Source of the DNA: Alopecurus myosuroides
Taxonomy: Eukaryota; Streptophyta; Magnoliopsida; Poales; Poaceae
DNA: 64,000 nucleotides
Assembly (NCBI GenBank): GCA_028641055.1
Contig: CM054063.1
Span: 51,523,827 to 51,587,826, forward strand
Reading direction: 5' to 3'
Made by a program: the position numbers and the translations under genes. Each line of letters opens with the position of its first letter. The first letter of the stretch is position 1. The notes beneath the pieces were generated by a model. The model was not told where the DNA came from. It was given only the letters and a program-made list of their open reading frames with translations, and made no database searches. Below, piece by piece: positions 1 to 10,290 of this stretch.

Positions 1-1656
1 GATTTAAAGCATATTGATGCCCAAGACAACAAGGTCTTGGAAGATATTCAAGCTCGAAGATCCACAAGAAGGCAATTGGCACATTTTAGTGAGAATCAAG
101 CTCATATCTCTATGGTGGAACCTAAGAAAGTGTTTGAAGCTCTTGAGGACTCCGATTGGGTTGAAGCAATGCATGATGAGCTCAATAATTTTGAGCGTAA
201 CAAAGTTTGGAGATTGGTTGAGAAGCCCAAAGATTGCCACAATGTTATTGGCACTAAGTGGATATTCAAGAACAAGCAATATGAACATGGCATTGTCATA
301 AGGAACAAGGAAATATTGGTGGCTCAAGGATACACTCAAGTTGAAGGCATTGCCTTTGATGAAACCTATGCACCCGTGGCTCTCCTTGAGTCCATACGTA
401 TCCTCCTTGCTTATGCTTCTTCGCATAATTTCAGATTGCAACAAATGGATGTTAAAAGTGCTTTCTTGAATGGTCCAGTAAAAGAGGAGGTATATGTTAA
501 GAAACCTTCGGGGTTTGAGAATCTCAACTTTCCTAACCATGTCTACAAACTTGACAAGGCTCTCTATGGTCTCAAACAAGCACCTCGTGCTTGGTATGAG
601 CACCTTAGGGAGTTGTTAGATGATCGTGGTTTCGAAGTTGGGAAGATTGACCCCACTCTCTTCACCAATAGAGTAAAGGGAGAGCTTTTCATATGCCAAA
701 TATATGTGGACGATATCATCTTTGGCTCAACTAACCAAGCTTTCAATAATGAGTTCTCTAAGCTTATGACTGACAGGTTCGAGATGTCCATGACGGGAGA
801 GCTTAAATTCTTTCTTGGTTTTGAGATCAAGCAATTGGCTCGTGGAACTTTAATTTCTCAAGCCAAGTATACCCAAGATATGATCAAGAGGTTCAACTTC
901 CAAAATGCAAAGATCAAGTCTTCTCCCATGCAAGTCAAGTGCCACCTATCACGTAAACCGAAGGGTAAAGATGTGGACAAAAATTTGTATCGTTCTATGA
1001 TTGGTTCTTTGCTCTATCTTCGTGCATCTAGGCCCGATATCGTTTTGAGTGTAGGTATGTGTGCAAGGTATCAAGCGGCTCCTAAGGAAAGCCATTTTAT
1101 GGCGGTCCATAGGATCTTCCGTTATTTGGTTCATACCCCAAGATTTGGTTTGTGGTACCCAAAGGGGGCACGATTTTCTCTCAAAGGCTACACAGATTCC
1201 GATTGGGCGGGTGATCAAGATGATAGGAAGTCAACTTCCGGGGCTTGCCAATTTCTTGGTAGGTATTTGGTGAGTTGGTCTTCTAATAAGCAAAATTGCA
1301 TATCTCTCTCCACCGCCGAAGCCGAGTATGTAGCCGCCGCAAGTGCTTGCACTCAATTGCTATGGATGAGGCAAACTCTCAAGGAATATGACGTTCATTT
1401 GGATAAGGTGCCTCTTTTGTGTGACAATGAAAGTTCCATCAAGATCGCCTACAACCCCGTGCAACATACAAGAACGAAGCACATTGAGATTCGCCATCAT
1501 TTCATTCGAGACCATGTGGCAAGAGAGGATATTGCACTATCTTATGTGCCAACCAAGGACAATCTTGCGGATATTTTCACGAAGCCACTCGACGATGCAA
1601 TATTCTTGTTCTTGAGGAATGAACTAAATGTCATTGATTCTAGGAGTTTGACTTGA
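1..1656 (+). CDS. Copia polyprotein, C-terminal part (reverse transcriptase and RNase H), 5' partial
   Basis: This open frame enters from the left edge (base 1 is in frame) and runs to a TGA at 1654-1656, giving about 551 residues with no stop. Reverse transcriptase motifs are clear: QQMDVKSAFLNG near 440-475 and the catalytic YVDD at 703-714, followed by IIFGS. RNase H follows with TDSDWAGDQDDRKSTSG near 1195-1240, SLSTAEAEYVAA near 1305-1340 and the C-terminal KDNLADIFTKPL near 1555-1590. The order RT then RNase H at the end of pol, with integrase upstream, is the Copia order. All catalytic residues visible here are present, so this section may be intact. It copies element RNA into DNA in a cytoplasmic particle. 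Confidence in Copia is very high; the Sirevirus lineage is inferred from motif style and downstream structure. Confidence 0.95.
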   Translation, partial: DLKHIDAQDNKVLEDIQARRSTRRQLAHFSENQAHISMVEPKKVFEALEDSDWVEAMHDELNNFERNKVWRLVEKPKDCHNVIGTKWIFKNKQYEHGIVIRNKEILVAQGYTQVEGIAFDETYAPVALLESIRILLAYASSHNFRLQQMDVKSAFLNGPVKEEVYVKKPSGFENLNFPNHVYKLDKALYGLKQAPRAWYEHLRELLDDRGFEVGKIDPTLFTNRVKGELFICQIYVDDIIFGSTNQAFNNEFSKLMTDRFEMSMTGELKFFLGFEIKQLARGTLISQAKYTQDMIKRFNFQNAKIKSSPMQVKCHLSRKPKGKDVDKNLYRSMIGSLLYLRASRPDIVLSVGMCARYQAAPKESHFMAVHRIFRYLVHTPRFGLWYPKGARFSLKGYTDSDWAGDQDDRKSTSGACQFLGRYLVSWSSNKQNCISLSTAEAEYVAAASACTQLLWMRQTLKEYDVHLDKVPLLCDNESSIKIAYNPVQHTRTKHIEIRHHFIRDHVAREDIALSYVPTKDNLADIFTKPLDDAIFLFLRNELNVIDSRSLT

Positions 1657-2171
1657 AGATCTTGCACACACCCCTATAGATGAGACGTGCTCGAGCTTAG
1701 GTGTAGGCATGGACATAGGGGGAGTGTTATCCTAACACATTGTGTTCTCCCTCCCCCCATTGTGCCCAAAGAAAATACTCATTGTTATCTCTCTTTTTCT
1801 AATGTTGAATTGTGAGCTTCAATGTTGAGAATTGGCAATGTACCCAAGATATATCTTCGCGGTAACATACCATGATCTCTTACATGGTGTCTTAGGTCAC
1901 CAACCTCTTCTCTTGAAGAGTTGGTTCTTGTTTTGGTTTTATAGTGGTGTTTTCGTTGTGTTGGTTTGTGTTTTGTGTTGTGTCGGTGTTGGTTTGGGAA
2001 TCACACTCCCTCTTTTCCTTATTTGTTTTTTGAGTTTGTTTGCAAAAGTTGGAGTGCGTAGTACCATATCAGCTGGTGTTCTAATCCCAAGCCCAAACAA
2101 TTCCCCCTAAGACATTTCTCTCTCTGAAATTTTCAATCTTTTTGATCCCTTGGTGAAATGAAGTTTTGGCT

Positions 2172-2848
2172 AGCGGTACTATCGACAGTTACAAGCGGTA
2201 CTACCGCTGTAACTGTCAGTAGTACCCAGCGCACGGTACTGCCGTTGGACCATAACGGTACTACCGCTGCAGGAGTTCATGCTCAGCACAGACTCGGCAG
2301 CGGTACTACCCCTTGGCCCAGGTAGTACCAGGTGGGCGGTACTACCGCTGCGGCAAAAATCCGGGGGATAAAAGAGATCTGGGAAACGGGGGTTACCCTC
2401 ATAACCCCCCACTATCCCTCATCTCCTCCCCACTTCGGATCTCGCGGCCGCCAAGCCTTCCGGTCACCAAGGAGGGCTCTCTCCGGCCCTTGAACACTCC
2501 TCTCTCGCGGGAGAACGCCCGGGGACCACTCCCAACTCCTCCTCCTCGACGATGAGCTCCGGTACCCTTCCTATCTCTCTCCCTCGAGCAATCTTGAGAG
2601 ATGACGATTCCTAGGGTCTAGAGATCTCCTAGTCTAGGGGTAGTTTGTTGTGCTCCCTACATTGAGGAAATCATACTAGCACTGCTTGTTGTTCTAGTTT
2701 TGTATTGTATTGGATTCGTTAGTCTCGTTTGGGTGCCATGGTTGAATCCGCCAGCAGCGGTACTACCGCTGTCACCAGCGGTACTACCCCTATGGCTGGA
2801 ACCGCTGGCAACAGCGGTACTACCGTGGCCCCCCAAGCGGTACTACCA
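2172..2848. repeat. Cluster 1 of the 13-bp near-palindrome, mostly GCGGTACTACCGC
   Basis: Full or partial copies of GCGGTACTACCGC occur at about 2172, 2195-2207, 2255, 2300, 2336-2348, 2756, 2776, 2812 and 2835, in two groups separated by a unique GC-rich stretch. The motif is an inverted repeat with an odd centre base, so its reverse complement differs only in that base. Nearly all copies here have C in the centre; near 2218 and 2321 it is G. The cluster lies between pol and the envelope-position gene, where no good ORF is present. Confidence 0.75.
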
Positions 2849-2954
2849 CTTCCTGGAGACTGAAACAGATTGGACTTCTAGTTTGATTCCCTCTCGCGGA
2901 TCATTTTGATTGATGTTTCACTTATCTTTTGCTATCCCCCTGTTGCTTTCTTAG

Positions 2955-4434
2955 GAGCAGGTGCTAGTGGTTCGAAGGGTGGAGGTCGCAAGCGTGCAGC
3001 CAAGCGAGTCCGTAAGAACCCCGAGGAAGATGAGAACCCCGAGGTTATGCCACAAAGTAACCTGACAAGGAGGCAGCGATCCATGAACGTGAAATCAAGG
3101 GCAGCTCGTGATAAGTCCATTGCCAATATGCCAGATGAGCAGTTTCATAGGGAAAGGAGGACTAATCCCTATATTCATCCTAGGGAAGCTCGAGCCAATG
3201 AATGTTTCTGGACACGGTTTCAGGAGAGGATCTTCTATGAGGAGTATCCACTTAACAAGAATAAGGCGGTTACTCAATTCTCGATCAATGTTGCACACAT
3301 GAGAGCCAAGATGGATTATTTTGGTGAAGCCCTGGAGGTTTGTGAAGAATTTGGGCTTCTGGATTTCATTGAGCCCAACGAGGACTATGATGAGCATCTA
3401 GTGGGCCAGTTTTATGCAACTATGTACTTCCACACCGATGAGAGGAAGATCTCTTGGATGACTAAGGATCAGAAGTTCTCTGCTACATGGAGTCACTTTG
3501 CCACTATTCTGGGCTTGCAGGACTTTGGAGAGACACGAGATGCGATTTTCACACCACCTACTTCAGACTTCCTTATCCTGAGAAGTCCATGCCACTCACT
3601 AAGATGTATGATCTCTACATTCATGGACGTGCTGTGGTTGGTCAGTCCAAGAATCTGTTGCCAGTCTATGATATTCTCCACAGAATTTTCAGGAACACCT
3701 TGACTCCTCGAGTGGGTAACTTTGATCAGATCCATAGTTCTCTCGTTGACTTGATGGTGTTCACGCATAGGCGTCGTGGTGATGGCCTGAGGCTTGATAT
3801 TATGGACATTCTTTACAATGAGATGTACAACTGCATTATGAGGAGGAGGGTGCCGGTCTTTGCTGCTTTGGTCTATAAGCTCATCTACACCACTTGGCGC
3901 AATGCCAAGCTTGCTCAGGCTCTATTGGACAATGATCAGGAACTGAAGACTCATGCCATCAAGGATCTCCGTGTCAAGAATCATGCCACTCCTCTACTTG
4001 GTCCGGATGATCTTGGTCCGGACACTGATGGCTCGAGTGACTCGGATTTCGAGATGGATGGAAGAGCTAAGAAGGACATCTTTCGCAAGTGGATGTCCTA
4101 TACTTTGAAGAAGATCTTCTGTCGCCAGGTTGATATGGAGGACCAAGCATATCGTGCTCATGTCCGTAGCAAGGAGGAGCGACAACTTACACGTGACAGG
4201 TTTGCCTATCTGGGGGTGCATGTTCGTGCTGGGTCTGAGGACATGATCACAGGTTCTATGGAGTGGAAGTCCAAGCAAGGCAACAAGTGGTTTGATCCAG
4301 ATCTTCTACATGATGCTACCACTTCTCACGAGCCTTGGACTCGTGGTGACACCGATGAGGAGGTGGAAGATGTGAACTCGGAGGATGAGCGTAATCTTGG
4401 CAGACCGGCTCGTGCTTCTAGCTCCGACGAGTGA
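2955..4434 (+). pseudogene. Envelope-position ORF of the Sirevirus, frameshifted
   Basis: One frame runs from about 2955 to 3550 and the next (frame -1) from about 3550 to a TGA at 4432-4434, so one indel near 3540-3560 breaks a gene of roughly 490 residues. The N-terminal part is basic (GSKGGGRKRAAKRVRK near 2967-3015). The middle is a conserved plant retrotransposon region, and the C-terminus is acidic with a Ser-rich end (ASSSDE). I see no clear signal peptide or membrane segment. A pyrimidine tract ending in TTAG at 2951-2954 just before the conserved part looks like a splice acceptor, which fits expression from a spliced RNA. The role of this gene is unknown; the envelope label comes only from its position after pol. 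Confidence 0.7.
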
Positions 4435-5003
4435 CCTCCAGGGATGCTAGCATCGCCTCTTCCTTTTTTGGTGCCTTGATGCCAAAGGGGGAGAGAGTTC
4501 TATTAGGATCGCGTTATTTGCTTGGGTTTGTGTTTGTTTGTCAAACTTTGTGTCGAGTGTGCTTGTGAGTTGAACTATTTTGTGTTAAATTTGTGTGGTT
4601 GAACCATTAGATGTTATGGATTTGGATTTTATGGTCTCTATCTTTTAATCATCAAGCAAGCATTCCTATTATCATATCTATTGTACCCTTGCTAGGTTTC
4701 AAAGAGTTAGGGGGAGCACACTTTCTAGAATAGACCAAAGTTTGTCTCATAAGCAAATTTTTCTTATGTATCACTCTCTCGAAGTGCTCGTCCAAATTCT
4801 TTGTACCTCCCTTAGTGTGTTGTCATCAATCTCCAAAAAGGGGGATATTGAAAGTGCATTCACATCTTTGATCTCTCTTAGGTTTTGGAGTTGACAACAA
4901 CACAACTAAGCTTCTAACAGCGCGTCAAGTATTTCAGGTAATATCAATTAGACGCCAAAAAGGTGAAGAGAATTCCAAGACATTGCCACCAAAATTGTCT
5001 TGG

Positions 5004-5526
5004 TCCAGCGGTAGTACCGGGCTTGGCAGCGGTAGTACCGCTCCGCACAGGAAGCGGTAGTACCGCACCCAGTACCGCTAGAAGTACCGCCAGGAGTAAA
5101 ATGCTCTCTGTATCGCACGGTACTGAGGCGGTAGTGGCTCGGTAGTGCAGCGCCGCTGCACTCATTTCAGTTTTGAGCAAAACCTTGCTCACCGGTAGTA
5201 CCGCTACTGGTTGGCGGTAGTACCGCTCCTTAGAGGAAGCGGTAGTACCGCCCTCAGTACCGGCCCTTCTACCGCTGGCTAGGATTTTCTCTCTGTATCG
5301 CACGATACTAGAGCGGTAGTGACCTAGTACTACCGCTAGCCACTTCGAATTAATTCGAAGATAGTGGCCAGCGGTAGTACTGGTGTGCACTCGCGGTAGT
5401 ACCGCTGCTGGAGTACCACGGTACTTCAGCAGCAGTACCGCCTGCGCCCTGCGTCTGGGACGCGCTAGTTTCGCGTGGATACCCAGGTAGCGGTAGTACC
5501 GCTGGGACCAGCGGTAGTACCGCCAT
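5004..5526. repeat. Cluster 2 of the near-palindrome, mostly GCGGTAGTACCGC
   Basis: At least a dozen full or partial copies of GCGGTAGTACCGC lie in the U3 part of the LTR, for example at 5004, 5028-5040, 5054-5066, 5213-5225, 5240-5252, 5390-5404, 5490-5502 and 5512-5524. Here the centre base is mostly G, the opposite of cluster 1. The cluster ends about 40 bases upstream of the TATA box, where regulatory elements would lie. Confidence 0.75.
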
Positions 5527-5565
5527 GCACGAAAAGGGTCAAAACGGCTAGTTTTGGGAGGGGGC

Positions 5566-5573
5566 TATAAATA
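5566..5573 (+). promoter_or_regulatory. TATA box of the Copia LTR promoter
   Basis: TATAAATA sits in a GC-rich context (GGGGCTATAAATACCCC) inside the LTR and downstream of the near-palindrome cluster. This is the expected place for the U3/R promoter that drives element RNA. Confidence 0.7.
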
Positions 5574-6254
5574 CCCCTCCCCTTCTTCCCCAAGAGGTAG
5601 CTCACTCGAGCATTAAATTCAAGCAATTATTGAGCCTCCAAAAGCTAGATCTCTCCCAATCCCTCCACCCAAACTCGTTGATACTTGGAGGATTGAAGTA
5701 GAAGACCCGGATCTACATCTTCACCGACTCGTTCTTCATTTCCCCCTCTCTAGCTAGAGGGATCTAGCCTAGGGTTTCCTCTTGTGGAGAACCTAGGCAT
5801 CTTGCTACTTGTTGGTGATTCAAGTATTGTTGGGAGCCCCCAATTTGGTTGTGGGTGTGTGCCCCAAGTTGTTTGTAAAGGACTCGATCCCCGCCTCAAA
5901 GTGGTTCAACAGTGGAAGCTGAACTAGGCCTTTGTGGCGGAGTTCATCGGAGAATAGGGTGAGGCCTTTGTGGCGTTGAGTAGGCCTTCGTGGCGAGCTC
6001 ACACCCCTCCAACGAGACGTACTCCCTTAACAAGGAGGACCTCGGGAATACATCGTGTCTCCGCGTGCTTCCATCGGTTACCTCGTTCCCTTACTCCCTT
6101 TACTTACTTGCTTTGTGTTTATTGCATCCTTGTCATATAGGTAAATTCACCGTAGTTGCATTATCTAGAGAATTTACCTTTGTGTCAAGCCTAATTGTTA
6201 AAGAAAAATTAAAATTGGTCGTAGCACCTATTCACCCCCCTTTAGGTGGCCATA

Positions 6255-7050
6255 CTTTACTTTTAGGGGTGCCATGTGTGACTCTATGGACCATGAATTA
6301 GAGGGATACTTATCTTGTTCTTGCTTTGTTGGATTGAACTGGAATCATGAGGTTTCTTGATGCTTGTATTTAGTATAATCTCTACAGTGCCAAGGTGACA
6401 ATGTGGGTGCTGTGGATTGATTAAAAAGATACTATTGAAGATAGGTTGTGGTGTTTATTAGTACTATCTTTGGATGCTCAAAGTGACAGGGTTAAGCGTT
6501 CATTGACGGGAACGTGAACTTTAAGGTGTTCTTGTGTAACCCTATGCAATTCTCATGCTACTTGATTCACGAGGAACGATTTCCAAGCTATGTCTTTCAT
6601 GCATGTTGTTAGATGAAGTACCATGTTTAATTATTTTAATGTTGTTGAGAGTTGCCACTAGTGAAAATATGATCCCTACGCCTTGTTTTCCACCATTGCT
6701 ATATCGTTTTCTCTCTATTTTACTACTTGTTTGCTTGCAGTCTTTTTTATTACAGATTTACAAAACCTTGTTTTACCATCCATATTACCCATATTTTATC
6801 ATCTCTTCGCTAAACTATTGCACCTATACAACTGACAATTATATTAGGTGAGTTGAGGACGCAAGAGAATACACCTTTTGTTTCTTATATCTTCTGTTAA
6901 GTGCTTCTTAGGTGTTGATGTATTGACAACTCAGTTGCTAAGGCTTATAGGTATTCTTTGCCTCCCCTTGTGTCGAATCAATAAATTGGGTTATAGTTAT
7001 ACCGAAGACTATCGAGATCCCCTACCGTTGTGGGTTATCAACACACACCG
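6255..7050 (+). repeat. Old Gypsy-type LTR fragment, plus orientation
   Basis: No coding potential is seen. The last 170 bases (about 6880-7050) match the 3' end of the element A LTR at 40340-40471: a TTGACAACTCA start, GGCTTATAAATATTC-like text, CCCCTTGTGTCGAATCAATAAA and a GATCCCCTA..TTGTGGG end. This is therefore the 3' part of a related Athila-type LTR. The first 600 bases are not clearly alignable to A and may belong to a different subfamily. Confidence 0.55.
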
Positions 7051-7175
7051 TAAAGTATTGCAAAACAAGATTAAAACACTCTAAAGATATAAGTGAAGCT
7101 CTTATATAGACATGAACAAAATAATCACAATCTTATGGTTCATCGGATCCCAACAAACACAATATGTATTAATTA
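7051..7175 (-). repeat. LTR fragment related to the C element LTR
   Basis: This 125-base stretch aligns with 24340-24465 inside the LTR of element C (shared text: AACACTCTAAA.ATATAAGTG and TGGTTCATCGGATCCCA). Orientation is the same as in C, so as an LTR it reads on the minus strand. It abuts the plus-oriented fragment to its left, suggesting a rearranged or nested remnant. Confidence 0.6.
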
Positions 7176-7186
7176 CATTTAGTATT

Positions 7187-8931
7187 GTTGGGGCCTAAAA
7201 TTAAGCTCGCAAGGAACATTGTACATGTGTCTTTTTTTTTACAGGCATAGCGGCAAGGTACAAAATAATTGTGTGCATGGGCTCTCAAATAGCCTCGTGA
7301 ATACCAAAAAAAAACACATAGTTGTATTGTTTTTTTTTCCGTCGATGTCTAGGAGAAATGACAACTAACTGATATAAAAGATATGAAAGTAAAGGAAATA
7401 CAAACAAGAGGCCGATGCGGGTTTTGGGGACATGGTTCCATGCGTCTAGATCATATAACGGCGCGTCAAGATCAATTGCTAGTACAGACAAATTATTTGA
7501 CACAGTAGGGTACATATTAATTAAGAATAATTGGTTACTTTTAGGAAAATAGTAATAAGGGTTACTTAACAATAGTTACCATTTGTTTTGAGGAAATACT
7601 AGTTTTGGGGCCAGAATGAATGTTCTTTGATGCAGACGCATTGTACTCCCTCCATTTCTTTTTAATCCGCGTATTAGGTTTGTCAAAAGTCAAACTTTCT
7701 AAACTTTGACCAATTTTATAGAAAAAACTATCAACATTAATGATACAAAATCAATTTCATACAATTCATTATGGAATATATTTTCATATTATACCCATTT
7801 GATATTTCAAATATTTATATTTTATTCTATAAACTTGGTCAAACTTTAGAATGTTTGATTTAAGACCATCCTAATACGTGGAGTAAAAAGAAACGGAGGG
7901 AGTACGTGTGGTGTTGTTCTATGCAGGCATAGCGTCGGATATAATATAATAGTGTCCATATATACTTAAGTAGGTTCATAAGTACTTTCTTTTAAATTCA
8001 TAAGTACCTAATTATGAGGCATTGTACTTGCTCTTTTCTTGACATAGCGCACGTAGTAAATAATTTTGTCCACATGGTTCTTAAGTACGCTCATAAGTAT
8101 CAAAACGGATTGTAGTTTGAATTTAAAATCAAGTGATAAAAGCGAGGAAATATTATTTAAAAAATAATATTTTTACATGGTGATTTGTGGATAACATTCA
8201 AATAAAACAGCTGTAATCAAGTGGTAACTAAAGTCAAGTGATGAAAGAGAGGGGAGAGGGAGGGCCTCCCACTCCGAGCTGTTGTTCCCCCGCTAGTACA
8301 CTTGTCTCAGTGTTTTTTTTTTCTTTCTGCCACTTGCTTTTTAGATTAAGAAGACTTCACTTCTTTTTTTCTGTCTCGCTCTACCGTCAGTTTCTATGAG
8401 AAAATGTCTACTATGAAAAATGACAGTTGATTGCTATGCAAGATATCATTTGATAATTGGTATGGTGGGGTACTTATTGGATTCTTGAAGAATTGTCTTA
8501 GCTTTTTGCTGTAATCTTAGTGTTGGAGTCTAAATAAATTTTAAAGCTCTTAGGGAACATGGTACATGCATTATTATATGGCTCATAATAAATACCTAAA
8601 ATCATTCTTTGTCACATAGTTGTACTATTCTTTTTATTTGGTCGCATTCTGCCGTCAATGTCTAGAAGAAATGACAACTGATTGCTATATAAGATATGAA
8701 GGAAAAATGAGATAAGAAAGAAGATGTGCCGACGCGGATTTATGGGACATGGTTCCATGTGTCTACTGAATCTGGATCATCCGGTCGCGTCAAAGATGAG
8801 TTGATAATATAGACGAATTATTTGACATGGTGGGGTTCACGTTGATACTTAAATAAATTGATAGTACTCTATTAGTTTTGAGGCAACATTAAGTGTTGGG
8901 GCCTAGAATGAACGTTCTTCTTGCTGCAGAC
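7187..8931. repeat. Degenerate direct repeats, noncoding
   Basis: Two diverged copies of a roughly 420-base unit lie at about 7187-7635 and 8524-8931. Shared text includes GGGGCCTA-like starts, GTCTAG.AGAAATGACAACT, GGGACATGGTTCCATG and ATTATTTGACA, and both end GAATG.ACGTTCTT followed by TGC.GACGCATT or TGCAGACTCATT. Between them, two shorter reiterations of a CATAGCG ... TTAAGTA.G.TCATAAGTA block occur at about 7925 and 8045. No ORF is supported. It may be an old duplicated noncoding transposon; I do not recognise it. Confidence 0.55.
7646..7902. mobile_element. Stowaway-type miniature element (Tc1/mariner, non-autonomous)
   Basis: The element is 257 bases long with inverted ends CTCCCTCCATTTCTTTTTA and its near complement TAAAAAGAAACGGAGGGAG. 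It is flanked by TA on both sides (7644-7645 and 7903-7904). The interior is AT-rich and noncoding with paired AAACTTTGACCAA-like sub-terminal text. Short length, TA duplication and CTCCCTCC ends define Stowaway elements. It inserted into the degenerate repeat block. Confidence 0.9.
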
Positions 8932-8966
8932 TCATTTTTTTTTTTGAGATAAACCGATACGATATA

Positions 8967-9623
8967 TTAGAGCATCAAAGAATCCAGAACAAGCTGGCTC
9001 CTAATACAAGCTGGCGCCTCAGCAACCCACGTATAACAGATTTTGCTATCGCAGCCTTCTTTAGCTAACACATGTGCCGCCTTATTAGCCGATCGTCGCA
9101 ATGCACAAACATCATACTCACTGAAACTCCTAAGAAGGGACTTTATTTCCTCCACCAGCGGACCGTGAATAGATCGATCCCGATCGTCCCTTTGAAGCTT
9201 GGCAGCCACCCCCGTGCTATCCGTCTCCAGCACCACCTTCTGCACCTGGTGATCCAAAGCAAGATATAATCCTCGACGGCACACCTGGAGTTCCGCACCT
9301 TCAGCATCAACAACACGGGAAAAATGGCATGCTGCACCAATAACATCGCCATGGTGATCTCTGATGACCATACCACCCTCTCCTATTGAATCTGAAGAAT
9401 GGAAGGCTCCGTCAGCATTAACGTTCACCCAATCTTCATCAGGTTTTAGCCAACACTCCTTTGGTTTTGCAGTAGCAGCGCTCCTTGGTGACTGAATATT
9501 TGCCCACTCCTCTACTGCAGCTACTGCTCTCATAGCAACCGTTTTTGGATCAACTAATTGTTTGGATTCCCGTGCATCGTTCCGTACTTGCCATAGGTGG
9601 TACAACATTGTGATCATCCACAC
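8967..9623 (-). pseudogene. LINE RNase H domain
   Basis: This 218-residue open frame contains the plant RVT_3-type RNase H fold. The first catalytic Asp is in VNADGAFH, then GEGGMVIRDHHGDVIGA, the acidic residue in DAEGAELQVCRRGL, the Asp in VVLETDS, and the C-terminal ANKAAHVLAKEG. It is fused at its start to the end of the zinc-binding region of the LINE (MWMITMLYHLWQVRNDAR). All catalytic positions look present. It is classed as a pseudogene because the rest of the LINE is missing. In the intact element it would remove the RNA strand of the RNA-DNA hybrid. Confidence 0.85.
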
Positions 9624-9779
9624 CTGATGCCTTCCCTATCCAATCCAACAACCAGCCTTTTAATTCCGAGTGGCACACCAATTTCTTTGGGGGGGATTCT
9701 AATACACTGGTTTATTTCAAATAAGGAAGCCCATGCCGACTGGGAGTGGGGGCACGCCCAAAACCGATGAACCAAGCTT

Positions 9780-10289
9780 TCAAATTCTACCGCACGCAAG
9801 ACAGACAACGCCGTCCTTTATCTTCCGATGACATAGCTCGGTACCAACAGCCAGACCGTTCTCCACAAGTCGCCAACAATGGACCTTCACCTTACCTGGA
9901 ACCTCAGCACCCCAAAGAGCTAGCCAGCCTTTATGTTCGTCACAGGATCGCGAAGATTCCACCAGGCCCTTCGCAATTCTCTTACACTGGATGGCTAGAT
10001 GATATGCTGATTTGACCGAGAAGACTCCATTTTTCGTGTAATTCCAGGCCCGGAAATCACTAGATCCCGGCCTTCCAATCGGAGTTCGGAGGATATCCTC
10101 TACATCCGGGGCACATAGGTGCTTCCGTAGCTCCTCTTCATCCCAGCTGCCCCCGCCTGCAGAGATTAGCTCGCTGACACAATCAGGCGGATCATCAAGC
10201 AAATGCCCCAGTGGGTGTTTTGCTCCCGTCCTCGGAGTCCAATTATCCTTCCACACTTTTATTTGGGATCCATCTCCTACTCGACACAC
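9780..10289 (-). pseudogene. LINE RT-associated zinc-binding domain (zf-RVT)
   Basis: The frame contains the typical order VGDGSQIKVWKDNW, then NGVFSVKSAYHLA, then WLALWGAEVPGKVKVHCWRL, then ELCHRKIKDGVVCLAC, which is the zf-RVT pattern of plant non-LTR retrotransposons. The frame ends at 9780 and a different frame continues into the RNase H domain at 9623, so a frameshift lies in the gap. The upstream end near 10290 marks the truncation point. Confidence 0.85.
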
Positions 10290-10290
10290 T

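Larger units (their letters stand above)
1717..4845 (+). other. Recurring polypurine tracts of the Copia element (four copies)
   Basis: The tract AGGGGGA or a close variant occurs at 1717-1723, 4484-4492, 4709-4715 and 4835-4845. The last lies three bases before the LTR start and is the expected primer for plus-strand DNA synthesis. Multiplied tracts upstream of the 3' LTR are a described feature of Sireviruses. Whether the upstream copies prime synthesis cannot be told from sequence. Confidence 0.6.
1..6254 (+). mobile_element. 3' half of a Sirevirus-type (Maximus-like) Ty1/Copia LTR retrotransposon
   Basis: The order is pol end (1-1656), a long spacer with repeated polypurine tracts, an envelope-position ORF (about 2955-4434), a final polypurine tract (4835-4845) and a 3' LTR from 4849. 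A gene between pol and the 3' LTR, recurring AGGGGGA tracts and a large LTR are typical of Sireviruses, called Maximus in Triticeae. The 5' LTR, gag and most of pol lie left of the window. The LTR's right end is not intact: a typical Copia-like tail (CACCTATTCACCCCCC at about 6227-6241) is followed within about 15 bases by unrelated LTR sequence. The family name is inferred from domain layout and was not checked by database search. Confidence 0.85.
4849..6254 (+). repeat. 3' LTR of the Copia element
   Basis: The LTR begins TGAAAGTGCATTCACATC directly after the polypurine tract. It contains the second near-palindrome cluster, a TATA box at 5566-5573 and a tail resembling CACCTATTCACCCCCC near 6227-6241. 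The expected CA end is not found cleanly; the sequence changes character near 6250, so the right end is probably truncated. Most of the small ORFs read here are chance frames. Confidence 0.75.
8937..10290 (-). mobile_element. 5'-truncated LINE (L1-like), 3' part of ORF2
   Basis: On the minus strand the element reads zinc-binding domain of the RT (10289-9780), RNase H (9623-8967), then a short tail ending in a poly(A) run seen as poly(T) at 8937-8945. This is the 3' end of a plant L1-type ORF2. The endonuclease and RT palm are missing, as expected from incomplete reverse transcription at insertion. I could not find a convincing flanking duplication. Confidence 0.85.

Noticed and set aside
4990..5526. 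Regular short near-palindromes resembling a CRISPR array
   Set aside because: Spacing is irregular, units are 13 bases and variable, they lie in an LTR of a plant retrotransposon, and no cas genes exist here.
9072..10015. Plus-strand ORFs over the first LINE
   Set aside because: The minus strand carries the RNase H and zinc-binding domains; the plus frames are chance.
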